A DNA stretch of 64,000 nucleotides. It comes from Kerstersia similis. Its GTDB lineage: Bacteria > Pseudomonadota > Gammaproteobacteria > Burkholderiales > Burkholderiaceae_B. The stretch lies in the NCBI RefSeq assembly GCF_965139615.1, contig NZ_CBCSIQ010000007.1, forward strand, positions 1 to 64,000. The letters are read 5' to 3'. Both the position numbers and the translations under genes were made by a program. Positions 41,306-50,437 of the stretch are shown here, one piece after another (positions within the stretch are counted from its first letter, which is position 1; each line of letters starts with the position of its first letter). The notes below the pieces were generated by a model. It did no database searches and was not told where the DNA came from. It was given only the letters and a program-made list of their open reading frames with translations.

Positions 41306-42835
41306 TCAGGCCACGGGCGGGACCAGCACAGCCGGGCCCGCATAAGCCAGCAGCACACAGGCAACCAGCAATACGATCACGACCACCACCCCCATGAATG
41401 GCAGCACGGTGCGATACACCTCACGCATGCCCACCGCCACGCCGGCAAAACCACAGGCCAGCATGATGCGCACCGGGGAGAAGGTGCTCATGGCAATGGC
41501 CGATGCATGCTGCAAGGCAGCCGCACCGAGTGCGCTCAAGCCTGTCCCGTGCGCCAGCGCCAGCTGAGAATTCATCAACAAACCATTGGACGCATTGGCG
41601 CTATTGGTCACCAGCCCGAACAGCGCTGCCAGCATCATCGACAGGAAGACCGAGGTGCGGCCCAACGCCTCCAGCATGCCTGCAGCCAACGAAGTCGCAA
41701 TCCCCGACAGGCTCAGCACTTCCGCCAGAATACAGAACAAGGCAGTCGTGAAGATTGCCGTCTTGCCACTGGCCCAGCTCTCCCGCATGATAGGCACGAC
41801 ACGCCGGCTTTCATGCACCAGGACAGCAACCAGCAAACCCAGCCCCATCAGCCAGACGCCCGAGTGAAACATCGGACTGAACGCAGGCAGATTTTCGAAC
41901 GGCCGGATACTGCCCGCATCGCGCAGAAAACGCGCCCAGGAAGGAATCAGGCGCGTCAGCGCCAGGATGCCTACCAGCAGAATATACGGCCATACTTGGC
42001 GCGCCGCCTGCAACAAGCTGCTGAACCGGGCATCGTGACCCAGAAAGTACCGCAACGCAATCACCGGGCCAAAGGAAGCAATCAAACCGGTTTCAGGCCC
42101 GCCCAGCCAGGTCATGAGCAACAGCAGCACCAGCGTCGCTGCCAGCCAGGCGGCATCCTTGCGCCGCTCTTCACGAGGAAAACCCAGGCCGGCCTGTTCG
42201 GCCAAACGCCAGAACAAAGGCAACCACGCCAGCAGAACCACACAGACAATGCCGCCACTCCAGATGGCAAAAGTCGCCGGATCGGAGCCCGCCAATGCGG
42301 CAGCAATCAGCGTGCCACTGGCCATGCCGCCCCATGGCCCCAGCGCCTGGCCGATAAACCCGAAGGCCAACAGATAGGCAGGACGCAGCGACAGGCTGGC
42401 CAACAAGGCAAAGGTGCCCATCATGCCGACGCCAAAGCCGGTCACGGACTCGGCAAACGGGCCGATCAGAAAACAGGCATTGAACAAAATGCGGCGCTGC
42501 GCATAGGCCAGCTTTTCCGACGCGTCCCCTGCCACCGCCCCGGCCAGATCTGGCTGCACGGCCCGCCCGGCCAGACTGGCGACGCGCCAGAACAGCAACC
42601 CACCTAATATATAAGGCACAACGGTCAAGCCGATCCAGCTGCCGCGCGCGACCGACAGCACCGCCTCATGCAAGCCAAAGACTTTGGGCGCGCTCAAGAA
42701 TGCGACCACCAGGGCCAATGCCGCGCCTAGCAAAGCAGAGCGGATAACCGGTTGCCGGAATACCCCGATCAGGACAATCAACAGGACTACCGGCGCCAGC
42801 CAGAGCAGATATAGCACGTTCGCATTTCCAAGCAA
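41306..42835 (-). CDS. L-lactate permease family transporter
   Basis: A 509-residue inner-membrane protein with about 12-13 helices. LctP-family elements are the segment ACFLIGPFAESVTGFGVGMMG near 118, a GPWGGMASGTLIAAALAG stretch near 165, and VTNSANASNGLLMNSQ near 395. The start appears to be TTG at 42835, supported by GGAG 6 bases upstream, because no in-frame ATG precedes the first helix. It should import lactate or glycolate with protons. It follows ocd on the same strand, separated by a terminator. Confidence 0.9.
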   Translation of the reverse strand: MLGNANVLYLLWLAPVVLLIVLIGVFRQPVIRSALLGAALALVVAFLSAPKVFGLHEAVLSVARGSWIGLTVVPYILGGLLFWRVASLAGRAVQPDLAGAVAGDASEKLAYAQRRILFNACFLIGPFAESVTGFGVGMMGTFALLASLSLRPAYLLAFGFIGQALGPWGGMASGTLIAAALAGSDPATFAIWSGGIVCVVLLAWLPLFWRLAEQAGLGFPREERRKDAAWLAATLVLLLLMTWLGGPETGLIASFGPVIALRYFLGHDARFSSLLQAARQVWPYILLVGILALTRLIPSWARFLRDAGSIRPFENLPAFSPMFHSGVWLMGLGLLVAVLVHESRRVVPIMRESWASGKTAIFTTALFCILAEVLSLSGIATSLAAGMLEALGRTSVFLSMMLAALFGLVTNSANASNGLLMNSQLALAHGTGLSALGAAALQHASAIAMSTFSPVRIMLACGFAGVAVGMREVYRTVLPFMGVVVVIVLLVACVLLAYAGPAVLVPPVA

Positions 42836-42899
42836 TACCGCTCCAGCCAGACCGCGTCATTTCAGCGGATCGTCAGAAAACGGTCGATCAGATGAGAAA

Positions 42900-42927
42900 T
42901 GCCCCGACCAGAATCTGGCCAGGGCAT
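42900..42927 (-). terminator. Terminator downstream of ocd
   Basis: On the minus strand, ATGCCCTGGCCAG and CTGGTCGGGGCAT form a stem around a short loop followed by TTTCTC. It separates ocd from the lactate permease gene. Confidence 0.7.
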
Positions 42928-43068
42928 GGAATGCTATTCTACTTGTTGCAAGCCGCGCCGAACCGCACGATGGCTCGGTTTGGCTCGCATGACGGGAAAA
43001 AACATCATTCGAGCGGCGGCGGCGCCATGGCCGCCTGCCTATGAAGATGAACTCACCTGCCGGCGTGC

Positions 43069-44139
43069 TTATGCCGCCAAGACGCCTGTTGCACGGGCTG
43101 GCGCTGCTGACACGGCAGTCGCCGCACCCAGCGCCTCGCCAAACAGATTCTTGGGGTCAACCAATTCGGGCACCAGTTCCAGGCTCACGCCCAACGCACG
43201 CGCCTGGGCCTGGTCATACAGGAAACGCAGCGACGCATAATCTTCCAAGGCAAAGCCCACGGAGTCGAATACCGTGATTTCCTCTGCCGTACGCCGTCCT
43301 ATCCGCTTGCCAGCCAACACTTCCCACAAAGGCTGCACGGCATAATCCGCAGGCATCTGCTGGATTTCCCCTTCGATACGGGATTGCGGCTCGAACTCCA
43401 CAAACGTACTGGCGCGCCACAGGATATCCGCCGCCAATTCAGTCTTGCCCGGGCAATCTCCCCCGACGGCATTGATGTGCATGCCGGGTTCGATCATGCT
43501 CGCATCCAGAATGATGGCGTTGGTTTTGTCGGCCGTCACTGTGGTCACGATATCCGCCCCGCGCGCTGCGTCTGCCGCACTGTGGCAGACGATCAATTCC
43601 AGGCCCTCGACCTGGGCCAGATTGGCGCGCAATTTGGCGGTCGCACCGGCATCCACATCGTAAAGCCGGATGGTGTCTATCCCCAGCAGATAGTGAAATG
43701 CCAAAGCCTGGAATTCACTTTGCGACCCATTGCCGATCAGGGCCATGACTCGCGACGCCGGGCGCGCCAGCACTCTGGCCGCCAGCGCCGACGTAGCGGC
43801 CGTGCGCAAGGCGGTCGTCAGCGTCAGCTCGCTCAGCAACAGGGGCTTGCCGGTGGAGACCTCGGCCAAGGCACCAAAAGCCATCACCGTGGGCAAGCCC
43901 ACCTGCGGATTGGACGGATGGCCATTCACATATTTGAACGCGTACAGATCCTTGTCGGCGGCGGGCATCAGCTCAATCACCCCGACCTCGGAATGGCTGG
44001 CTACACGGGCGGTTTTGTCGAACTCTTCCCAGCGCAGGAAGTCCGCCTCGATATAGGCTGTCATCTGCCTGAGGGTCTGTTCAAGCCCCAGTTGACGGGT
44101 CAGCGTAACGACGTCTTCGGTTGCCAGGAAGGTAGTCAT
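43069..44139 (-). CDS. Ornithine cyclodeaminase
   Basis: A 356-residue ornithine cyclodeaminase/mu-crystallin protein of full length. It shows NGHPSNPQVGLPTVMAFG near 73, the NAD Rossmann motif ALIGNGSQSEFQALAF near 133, AVGGDCPGKTELAADIL near 224 and TVFDSVGFALEDYA near 290. These match the true ornithine cyclodeaminase branch, which converts L-ornithine to L-proline and ammonia. It is divergent from an Lrp-family regulator that probably controls it. Confidence 0.9.
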   Translation of the reverse strand: MTTFLATEDVVTLTRQLGLEQTLRQMTAYIEADFLRWEEFDKTARVASHSEVGVIELMPAADKDLYAFKYVNGHPSNPQVGLPTVMAFGALAEVSTGKPLLLSELTLTTALRTAATSALAARVLARPASRVMALIGNGSQSEFQALAFHYLLGIDTIRLYDVDAGATAKLRANLAQVEGLELIVCHSAADAARGADIVTTVTADKTNAIILDASMIEPGMHINAVGGDCPGKTELAADILWRASTFVEFEPQSRIEGEIQQMPADYAVQPLWEVLAGKRIGRRTAEEITVFDSVGFALEDYASLRFLYDQAQARALGVSLELVPELVDPKNLFGEALGAATAVSAAPARATGVLAA

Positions 44140-44258
44140 GTTTTTTCTCCTCTTGATGAATCGAACGCCCGGTTTTTCGTAGTCCGTGGCGCTTTTTTCT
44201 ATTGTTTATCAGGGCGAGTTCAATTCATAGCGTCAAAAATATCTATAAAATGTCCATC

Positions 44259-44277
44259 TATTGACATAATGACAATA
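44259..44277. promoter_or_regulatory. Candidate Lrp operator between ocd and lrp
   Basis: TATTGACATAATGACAATA has complementary TATTG/CAATA arms around a 9-base centre. It ends 4 bases before the Lrp-family start codon, inside an AT-rich divergent promoter region. Binding there would block the regulator's own translation start region and could act on ocd. Confidence 0.45.
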
Positions 44278-44281
44278 AAAA

Positions 44282-44719
44282 ATGACGAAACTATCAATGG
44301 ACAGCCTGGATCACCAGATTCTGGGCCTGCTGCGCAACGATGCCCGCACCTCCGTGGCCACGCTGGCCAAGAAGCTGGATGTGTCACGCGGAACCGTCAA
44401 CAACCGCTTGAGCCGCATGGAACGGGATGGCGTCATCCTGGGCTATAGCATCCGCGTCCGGCCCGACTCGCAGCCGGAAGAGGTCGTGGCCTGGACCAGC
44501 ATCGCCATCGAAGGGCATGAAACCCAGCGCATCGTCCAGGCGCTCTCGGGGGAACCCGCCATCGCCGAACTGCACGACACCAATGGCCGCTGGGACATGC
44601 TGGCCGAGCTGCGTGTGCAAAGCATGGCGCAATTGGCGGAGGCGCTGGAACGGATACGCCTGATCAAGGGCATTGCCGCCACAGAAACCAGCATTCACTT
44701 GAAAAGCCTGAAATTCTGA
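44282..44719 (+). CDS. Lrp/AsnC family transcriptional regulator
   Basis: A 145-residue Lrp/AsnC regulator. The N-terminal winged helix-turn-helix occupies residues 6-55 (LDHQILGLLRNDARTSVATL, then LDVSRGTVNNRLSRME), and the C-terminal RAM effector domain follows. The effector is typically an amino acid. It is divergent from the ornithine cyclodeaminase gene, and such pairs are usually local regulator and target, so ornithine or arginine is the likely signal. Confidence 0.92.
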   Translation: MTKLSMDSLDHQILGLLRNDARTSVATLAKKLDVSRGTVNNRLSRMERDGVILGYSIRVRPDSQPEEVVAWTSIAIEGHETQRIVQALSGEPAIAELHDTNGRWDMLAELRVQSMAQLAEALERIRLIKGIAATETSIHLKSLKF

Positions 44720-44881
44720 GCACGGCTCCGGCGGCTGGTTTTCCCGCTTTTCCGCCCTCGTCTCCCTCGCGCATTGCACTGAAATAGTGCCCTTGCGCAC
44801 TGCCAAATGGCAGCCCGCCCTCGTTTTGACTAGGGAATCCCCCAAGTACCCAATGACAGCTTTATCCCATAAATTTTAAAA

Positions 44882-45796
44882 ATGACAGAAAACTTGCAGG
44901 AAACCATGGGAAATCCAGCAGCCACCGCCAGCGTGCTTCAACGCCTGGAACGCTTCCGCAGCCAGGGAACGGCCTCGGAACGAGCGGTGGCAAGCTATAT
45001 GCTGGGCAACCTGAACAGCCTGCCATTCGAGACTTCTGCGAGTCTGGCTGCGAAACTGGGCCTGAGTGAAACGACGGTCGGACGGTTTTGCCGCCACCTG
45101 GGGTTTCGTCATTTCAAGGATCTCAAACAGAATCTGCGTGACGACCTCGGCGATAGCCCGTGGCTGATGGGCGAGCGTTTGCAGGATTTCCTGCAAAGAC
45201 GCTCCACAGACGGCCCAGACTACAGCCGCAGCCTGGAACTCAGCATCGCCGCCCAGGTCGCCGTGTACGAATTGACGCATGCCCCCCAATGGCAGCCAGT
45301 CGTTACCCGCCTGGCACAATGCAAAACCGTGCTTGTGGCCGGTTTTCAGACCGAACGCGGCGTGGCCGCCAGCATGGCTCACCTGCTGCAATACATCCGC
45401 CCGGGCGTACACCTGATCGACAACGCTGCCGGCCACTACAGTGATGCGCTGCTGGCCGACCCGACAGAAACCGCCCTGGTCGTTTTCGACGCCCGGCGCT
45501 ATTCGCGCCATGCCCTGCTGCTTTGCCGCAAGGCCAGGGATCACGGCCTCCCCGTCACCCTGGTCACCGACATGTACTGTGACTGGGCCGATAGCAGTGC
45601 CACCGAAGTATTCCGTGTGCCGACAGGCCTGGACCTGTTCTGGGAGTGCACAGCGCCCATGCAGGTACTGGCCCATTTGATGGTCAATGAAGTCTTTGTC
45701 AGGCTGGGCAAACCGGCAGAACAACGCCTGGAGCAAATCGCCGGCCTCAACCACGCTTTCATCGGCTACACCTCGGCGCAGGACGCCTTTTCCTGA
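44882..45796 (+). CDS. MurR/RpiR family transcriptional regulator
   Basis: A 304-residue regulator with an N-terminal RpiR helix-turn-helix (about 30-90: SLAAKLGLSETTVGRFCRHLGF) and a C-terminal SIS domain (about 125-265). The SIS domain usually senses a phosphosugar, but in amino-acid clusters of this type it may sense other ligands. The gene directly precedes an amino-acid ABC transporter operon in the same direction and is its likely regulator. An alternative start is the ATG at 44909. Confidence 0.9.
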   Translation: MTENLQETMGNPAATASVLQRLERFRSQGTASERAVASYMLGNLNSLPFETSASLAAKLGLSETTVGRFCRHLGFRHFKDLKQNLRDDLGDSPWLMGERLQDFLQRRSTDGPDYSRSLELSIAAQVAVYELTHAPQWQPVVTRLAQCKTVLVAGFQTERGVAASMAHLLQYIRPGVHLIDNAAGHYSDALLADPTETALVVFDARRYSRHALLLCRKARDHGLPVTLVTDMYCDWADSSATEVFRVPTGLDLFWECTAPMQVLAHLMVNEVFVRLGKPAEQRLEQIAGLNHAFIGYTSAQDAFS

Positions 45797-45883
45797 ATCG
45801 TCCTACACTGAGCCCCTTTCAAGACGGTAATCCTGCAGGCCGTTCCCGCTTTACACAATTTTCAACCGTTCAAGGAGCGCATC

Positions 45884-46645
45884 ATGAAGAAAATGCTGAA
45901 ATCCATGCTGGCCGTCACAGCACTGTGCGCCGTCACCGCGCAAGCACAGCAAGCCGACACCATCCGCATTGGCATCGAAGGCGCCTATCCTCCGTTCAAT
46001 GCCGTTGATGCCTCCGGCAAGCTCTACGGTTTCGACGTCGATATCGCCAATGCCCTGTGCGAAAAAATGCAGGCCAAATGCGTGCTGGTCGCCCAGGACT
46101 GGGATGGCATCATCCCCGCACTGATGGCTCGCAAGTTCGACGCCATCGTGTCTTCCATGGTGGATACTGAAGAGCGCGCCCGCCGCGTCGATTTCACCGA
46201 ACCTTACTACCGCACCCGTCTGGCGATCGCTGTGCCCAAGGATTCCAAGCTCACCGGCACCTCTGCCGAAGAACTGAAGGACAGCGTGATCGGCGCACAA
46301 TCCTCATCCACCCAAGGGATGTACTCCGAAGACGTCTATGGCAAGGCCGGCGCCGATGTCCGCCTCTATCCGACCCCCGATGAAGCAGGCACGGATCTGA
46401 TCAGCGGCCGCCTGGATGCCATCGTGCACGACAAATTCCCGCTGCTTGAATGGCTGGAAAAGAACAGCGAAGGTTGCTGCAAGCTGCTGGGCGACATTCC
46501 CGGCACCGAAGGCGACACCAGCATCGCCCTGCGCAAAGGGGATAACGCGCTGCGCGAACGCTTCAACCAGGCAATCAAGGATATCCGCGCCGACGGTACC
46601 TATCAGAAGATATCCAACCAGTACTTCGGCGCTGACATCTACTGA
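45884..46645 (+). CDS. Polar amino acid ABC transporter substrate-binding protein
   Basis: A 253-residue periplasmic binding protein (family 3, HisJ/ArgT-like) with a signal peptide ending near AQAQQAD. Ligand-contact elements of the family are visible: GIEGAYPPFN near 29, GFDVDIANALCEKM near 48, the WDGIIPALMARKFD segment near 72 and RRVDFTEPYY near 98. The Arg that contacts the ligand carboxylate is in EERARRV. The Asp-rich pocket of basic-amino-acid binders (KFDAI) suggests lysine, ornithine or arginine-like ligands, but this is an inference. Confidence 0.92.
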   Translation: MKKMLKSMLAVTALCAVTAQAQQADTIRIGIEGAYPPFNAVDASGKLYGFDVDIANALCEKMQAKCVLVAQDWDGIIPALMARKFDAIVSSMVDTEERARRVDFTEPYYRTRLAIAVPKDSKLTGTSAEELKDSVIGAQSSSTQGMYSEDVYGKAGADVRLYPTPDEAGTDLISGRLDAIVHDKFPLLEWLEKNSEGCCKLLGDIPGTEGDTSIALRKGDNALRERFNQAIKDIRADGTYQKISNQYFGADIY

Positions 46646-46670
46646 CCTTCCCTGCCGGATATGAACCAAC

Positions 46671-47387
46671 ATGCTTGATCTGCTCAGCCTGCTTTCCTTC
46701 GGCCATGGCGGATGGGGCGGCGCGCTGCTTCTCGGCGCGCTTGTCACTATCACACTGGCACTCTGCTGCGTGCCCATCGGCCTGCCGCTGGGGCTGCTGG
46801 TCGCGGTAGGCGCGCGCTCCAAGCGCCGCCTACCGCGTGCCGCCTCCACCGTATTTTCCACTGTTTTCCGGGGCCTGCCCGAACTGCTGACCCTGCTGCT
46901 GGTGTACTACGGTGCGCAGATCGGCATCCAGCATCTGCTGGAAAAAATGGGCTACCAGAGTGAATTCCGCATCAATGCCTTCCTGGCCGCTGTCGTGGCA
47001 TTCAGTCTGGTATTGGCCGCGTTTTCCAGCGAAGTCTGGCTGGGCGCATTCAAAACCATCCCCAAAGGCCAGCAAGAAGCTGCGCAAGCCCTCGGCTTGT
47101 CGCGCCGCACGACTTTCCTGCGCGTGACCTTGCCTCAGCTCATGCGCGTCGCCCTGCCCGGCCTGTCCAACAACTGGCTGACGCTGCTGAAGGACTCCTC
47201 CCTGGTTTCCACCATTTCACTGGTCGATCTGATGCGCCAGACCAACCTGGCCGTCGCCGCTACCAAAGAGCCCATGCTGTTCTATTTCGTCGCCTGCCTG
47301 CTGTACCTGCTGCTGTCGGCGCTTTCCGGCGTTGTTTTCAGCCGTGCTGAACGCCGTTTCGGCCGTCACTATGAAGGGGCACGCTGA
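46671..47387 (+). CDS. Amino acid ABC transporter permease (HisQ type)
   Basis: A 238-residue inner-membrane permease with about five helices. The HisMQ-type sequence FRGLPELLTLLLVYYG is near residue 65 and the ATPase-coupling EAA loop is KGQQEAAQALGLSRR near 130. Its stop (TGA) shares one base with the ATG of the next permease gene. Confidence 0.93.
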   Translation: MLDLLSLLSFGHGGWGGALLLGALVTITLALCCVPIGLPLGLLVAVGARSKRRLPRAASTVFSTVFRGLPELLTLLLVYYGAQIGIQHLLEKMGYQSEFRINAFLAAVVAFSLVLAAFSSEVWLGAFKTIPKGQQEAAQALGLSRRTTFLRVTLPQLMRVALPGLSNNWLTLLKDSSLVSTISLVDLMRQTNLAVAATKEPMLFYFVACLLYLLLSALSGVVFSRAERRFGRHYEGAR

Positions 47388-48106
47388 TGAATGAATTCGT
47401 CATGAACCTGCTGTCTCATGTCATGGACGTAGAACTGCTGGAACGCTATGGCCCGCGCATGATGGACGGCCTGGTGATCACGCTGAAGCTGGTTGCCGTG
47501 TCCTTTGTCCTGGGCATGGTGCTCGGCTTGCTGCTGGCCATAGGCCGCATGAGCAAGGCCAAGCTGATCCAGTATCCTTGCCGGGCCTATATCTATTTCT
47601 TCCGTGGCTCACCGCTGCTGGCGCAATTGTTCCTGCTGTACTACGGCCTGGGTTCGCTGCGCCCCTTCTGGCAGGACGTCGGCCTGTGGTGGTTCTTCCG
47701 TGATGCCTGGTACTGCGCCTTACTGGCCTTCACGCTGAATACGGCCGCCTATCAGGCGGAAATCTTCCGCGGCAGCCTGATGGCCATTCCCAAAGGCCAG
47801 TATGAGGCCTGCCAGGCGCTGGGCCTGGGGCCTGTCACGGCCATGCTGCGAGTCATCCTGCCGCAATCCATGCTGGTTGCCATCGGCCCGCTGGGCAATG
47901 AACTGATCCTGATGATCAAGGCCAGCGCCATCGCATCGCTGGTAACGGTCTATGACGTCATGGGCGTCGCCCGCCTGGCCTTCTCGCGTAGCTTCAATTT
48001 TGAAGTCTATCTGTGGGCAGCCGTGCTGTATCTGATCATCGTGGAAATCATCCGCCGCGTGCTCAAGCGTATCGAAAGCCGCCTCTCCCGGCATGTGGTG
48101 AATTAA
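47387..48106 (+). CDS. Amino acid ABC transporter permease (HisM type)
   Basis: A 239-residue inner-membrane permease with the FFRGSPLLAQLFLLYYG motif near 69 and the coupling loop KGQYEACQALGLGP near 136. It forms the transport channel with the HisQ-type subunit upstream. It is followed after 3 bases by the flavin oxidase gene. Confidence 0.93.
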   Translation: MNEFVMNLLSHVMDVELLERYGPRMMDGLVITLKLVAVSFVLGMVLGLLLAIGRMSKAKLIQYPCRAYIYFFRGSPLLAQLFLLYYGLGSLRPFWQDVGLWWFFRDAWYCALLAFTLNTAAYQAEIFRGSLMAIPKGQYEACQALGLGPVTAMLRVILPQSMLVAIGPLGNELILMIKASAIASLVTVYDVMGVARLAFSRSFNFEVYLWAAVLYLIIVEIIRRVLKRIESRLSRHVVN

Positions 48107-48109
48107 GCC

Positions 48110-49393
48110 ATGACCGTGAACGCTTCTTCCGTACATCCAGGGTATGACGTACTGGTTCTGGGCGCCGGCATTGTCGGCACCAGCACCGCCCTGCATCTGC
48201 AGCAACGGGGCCAATCCGTCTGCCTGGTTGACTGGCAAATACCGGGAGCCGGCACCAGCTTTGGCAATGCGGGACTGATCGAACGCGCCAGCGTGGTGCC
48301 CTATTCTTTCCCGCAATCGCCGCTGGCGCTGCTGCGCTACGCTGCCAACCGCCAGACGGATGTGCATTTCCAATGGCGTGCGCTGCCCGCCATGGCCGGC
48401 TGGCTCTGGCGCTACTGGCGTGAATCCGCGCCCGGCCCGCTGGAACATGCCGCGCAGGACATGCTGCCGCTGATCGAACGCTGCGTCACCGAACACGATG
48501 CCCTGATCCAGGCGGCCGGCCTGCAACACCTGGTACGCGCTGCCGGCTGGATCGACATCTACCGTGAACCCGCCGCCTTTGCGGCAGCCGCCGCCGATGC
48601 TCGCGCACTGGCCAGCCGCTATGGTCTGCAAGCCGATGTGCTCGCTGGCGCAGCGCTGGCCGCACGCGAGCCGGCATTCCTGCCGCAGGCCCAGATGGCC
48701 GGCGGCATCCATTGGCAGGATCCCTGGACTGTCCGCGCGCCCGGCCAGCTGGTGCAAGGCTATGCAGAGCTATTCTGCCGTCGTGGCGGCGCGCTGGTTC
48801 ATACGGATGCGCGCAGCCTGCGGCCGCATCAGGACGGCGGCTGGCAACTGCCCACCCCGAATGGCGTTCTACACGCCGCCCAGGCCGTCATTGCGCTCGG
48901 TCCGGATGCGCCGGAGCTTTATCGCTCCCTGGGCTACGAGCTGCCATTGGCGCACAAGCGCGGCTACCACCTGCATTTCCAGACGGGCCCCGATACACCG
49001 CCGCCCGAGCATCCGCTCTGCGATTCACGCGCCGGCTTCGTCATTGCGCCCATGGAACAAGGCGTACGCCTGACCACTGGCGTTGAACTCGCGCTTCCGG
49101 ATGCGCCGCCCAATCGCATCCAGCTGGAACGTGCCGAACGCATCGTCAGGCAATACTGGCCACTGGGCCAAGCCATCGAAGCCGAACCCTGGATGGGCCG
49201 CCGCCCTTGCACACCGGATATGCGGCCCATCATTTCCGCCGCTCCGCGCCATCAAGGGCTGTGGTTCAACTTCGGGCACGCGCATCACGGCCTGACGCTT
49301 GGCCCGGCCTCCGGACGCCTGCTGGCGGAAATGATGACCGGCGAGCAGCCCTTCACCAACCCTGCGCCCTACTCGGCGCACCGATTCCTATAA
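48110..49393 (+). CDS. FAD-dependent amino acid dehydrogenase/oxidase (DadA-like)
   Basis: A 427-residue DAO-superfamily flavoprotein. The FAD-binding motif is VLVLGAGIVGTSTALHLQQRG near 13-33, with GTSFGNAGLI near 47 as in DadA, and the C-terminal flavin site is LWFNFGHAHHGLTLGPASGR near 385. It would oxidise an amino acid (D-form, N-alkyl or opine type) to an imino or 2-oxo acid. It is inserted between the permease and ATPase genes, so its substrate is most probably the imported amino acid. Confidence 0.88.
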   Translation: MTVNASSVHPGYDVLVLGAGIVGTSTALHLQQRGQSVCLVDWQIPGAGTSFGNAGLIERASVVPYSFPQSPLALLRYAANRQTDVHFQWRALPAMAGWLWRYWRESAPGPLEHAAQDMLPLIERCVTEHDALIQAAGLQHLVRAAGWIDIYREPAAFAAAAADARALASRYGLQADVLAGAALAAREPAFLPQAQMAGGIHWQDPWTVRAPGQLVQGYAELFCRRGGALVHTDARSLRPHQDGGWQLPTPNGVLHAAQAVIALGPDAPELYRSLGYELPLAHKRGYHLHFQTGPDTPPPEHPLCDSRAGFVIAPMEQGVRLTTGVELALPDAPPNRIQLERAERIVRQYWPLGQAIEAEPWMGRRPCTPDMRPIISAAPRHQGLWFNFGHAHHGLTLGPASGRLLAEMMTGEQPFTNPAPYSAHRFL

Positions 49394-49411
49394 GACCCGG
49401 AGACACCCTCC

Positions 49412-50200
49412 ATGTCACAAAACAACGCCCAACAAAGCACCTCGAATACGCCCGGCAGCACAGACAGCCGTCCGGTCGTTGTCAAAATCCGTGGGCTGAA
49501 CAAATGGTATGGCAACTACCATGCCCTGAAGAATATCGACCTGGATGTGCACCAAGGCGAACGCATCATTCTTTGCGGCCCATCCGGCTCCGGCAAATCG
49601 ACCCTGATCCGCTGCATCAACCAGCTTGAACGCATCGAAAAAGGCAGCATCGAAATCCACGGCACTGATGTCACCCGGCAAGACTCCCAAGCCACCATTG
49701 CCTTGCGCGATGTCGGCATGGTGTTTCAGCACTTCAACCTTTTCCCTCACATGTCCGTCCTGGACAACTGCACACTGGCGCCCGTCAGCGTCAAGGGCGA
49801 AAACCGCAAGCGCGCCGAAGCAAAGGCCCGTGAACTGCTGGAAAAGGTCGGCATGTCCAACCACGCCGACAAATATCCCACGCAGTTGTCCGGTGGACAG
49901 CAGCAACGCGTTGCCATCGCCCGCACACTGTGCATGGATCCGAAGATCATTCTGTTCGATGAACCGACGGCTGCGCTTGACCCGGAAATGGTCAAGGAAG
50001 TGCTGGACGTCATGGTCAAGCTGGCCAATACCGGCATCACCATGCTGTGCGTGACCCACGAAATGGGCTTCGCCAAGCAGATGGCCGAGCGCGTGCTGTT
50101 CCTGGATCACGGCTCGATCCTGGAAGATACCCCGCCGCTGGAATTTTTCGCTTCGCCAAGCACGGATCGCGCTCGCGCGTTCTTGCAGCAGATCCTGTAA
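49412..50200 (+). CDS. Amino acid ABC transporter ATP-binding protein (HisP/GlnQ type)
   Basis: A 262-residue ATPase: Walker A GPSGSGKST near 54, Q-loop MVFQHFNLFPHMSVLDNC, signature LSGGQQQR, Walker B IILFDEPTAALDPEMVKEVL and switch VTHEMGFAKQMA. This is the standard polar-amino-acid importer ATPase. The first 25 residues are a polar extension. It completes the transporter with the binding protein and two permeases upstream. Confidence 0.95.
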   Translation: MSQNNAQQSTSNTPGSTDSRPVVVKIRGLNKWYGNYHALKNIDLDVHQGERIILCGPSGSGKSTLIRCINQLERIEKGSIEIHGTDVTRQDSQATIALRDVGMVFQHFNLFPHMSVLDNCTLAPVSVKGENRKRAEAKARELLEKVGMSNHADKYPTQLSGGQQQRVAIARTLCMDPKIILFDEPTAALDPEMVKEVLDVMVKLANTGITMLCVTHEMGFAKQMAERVLFLDHGSILEDTPPLEFFASPSTDRARAFLQQIL

Positions 50201-50437
50201 GCCCTGCGCAACTGTGCCTGAAGGGCCGGCCCGGGCAGCCCGACTGCCTGGCCAGCCTCGAAGCCCCCTTTTTCCTGGCCTTCCGGGTGCAGCGTCTTAC
50301 CCAGGCGCCCCGTCATCCATCGTTCCGCCTGGCCGCAAGCCGGCCTGTTGCGGAGCCCTTCATGAGCGCCAGGCTTCCCTCTTTCATTCAAAGCAGTCAG
50401 CGCCCGTCCTGGCGCCTGGCAGACACGGAGTACCGCC

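Noticed and set aside
41201..42607. A 468-codon plus-strand open frame rich in Gln, His and Arg
   Set aside because: Antisense to the lactate permease; composition is the complement of hydrophobic codons, not a real protein.
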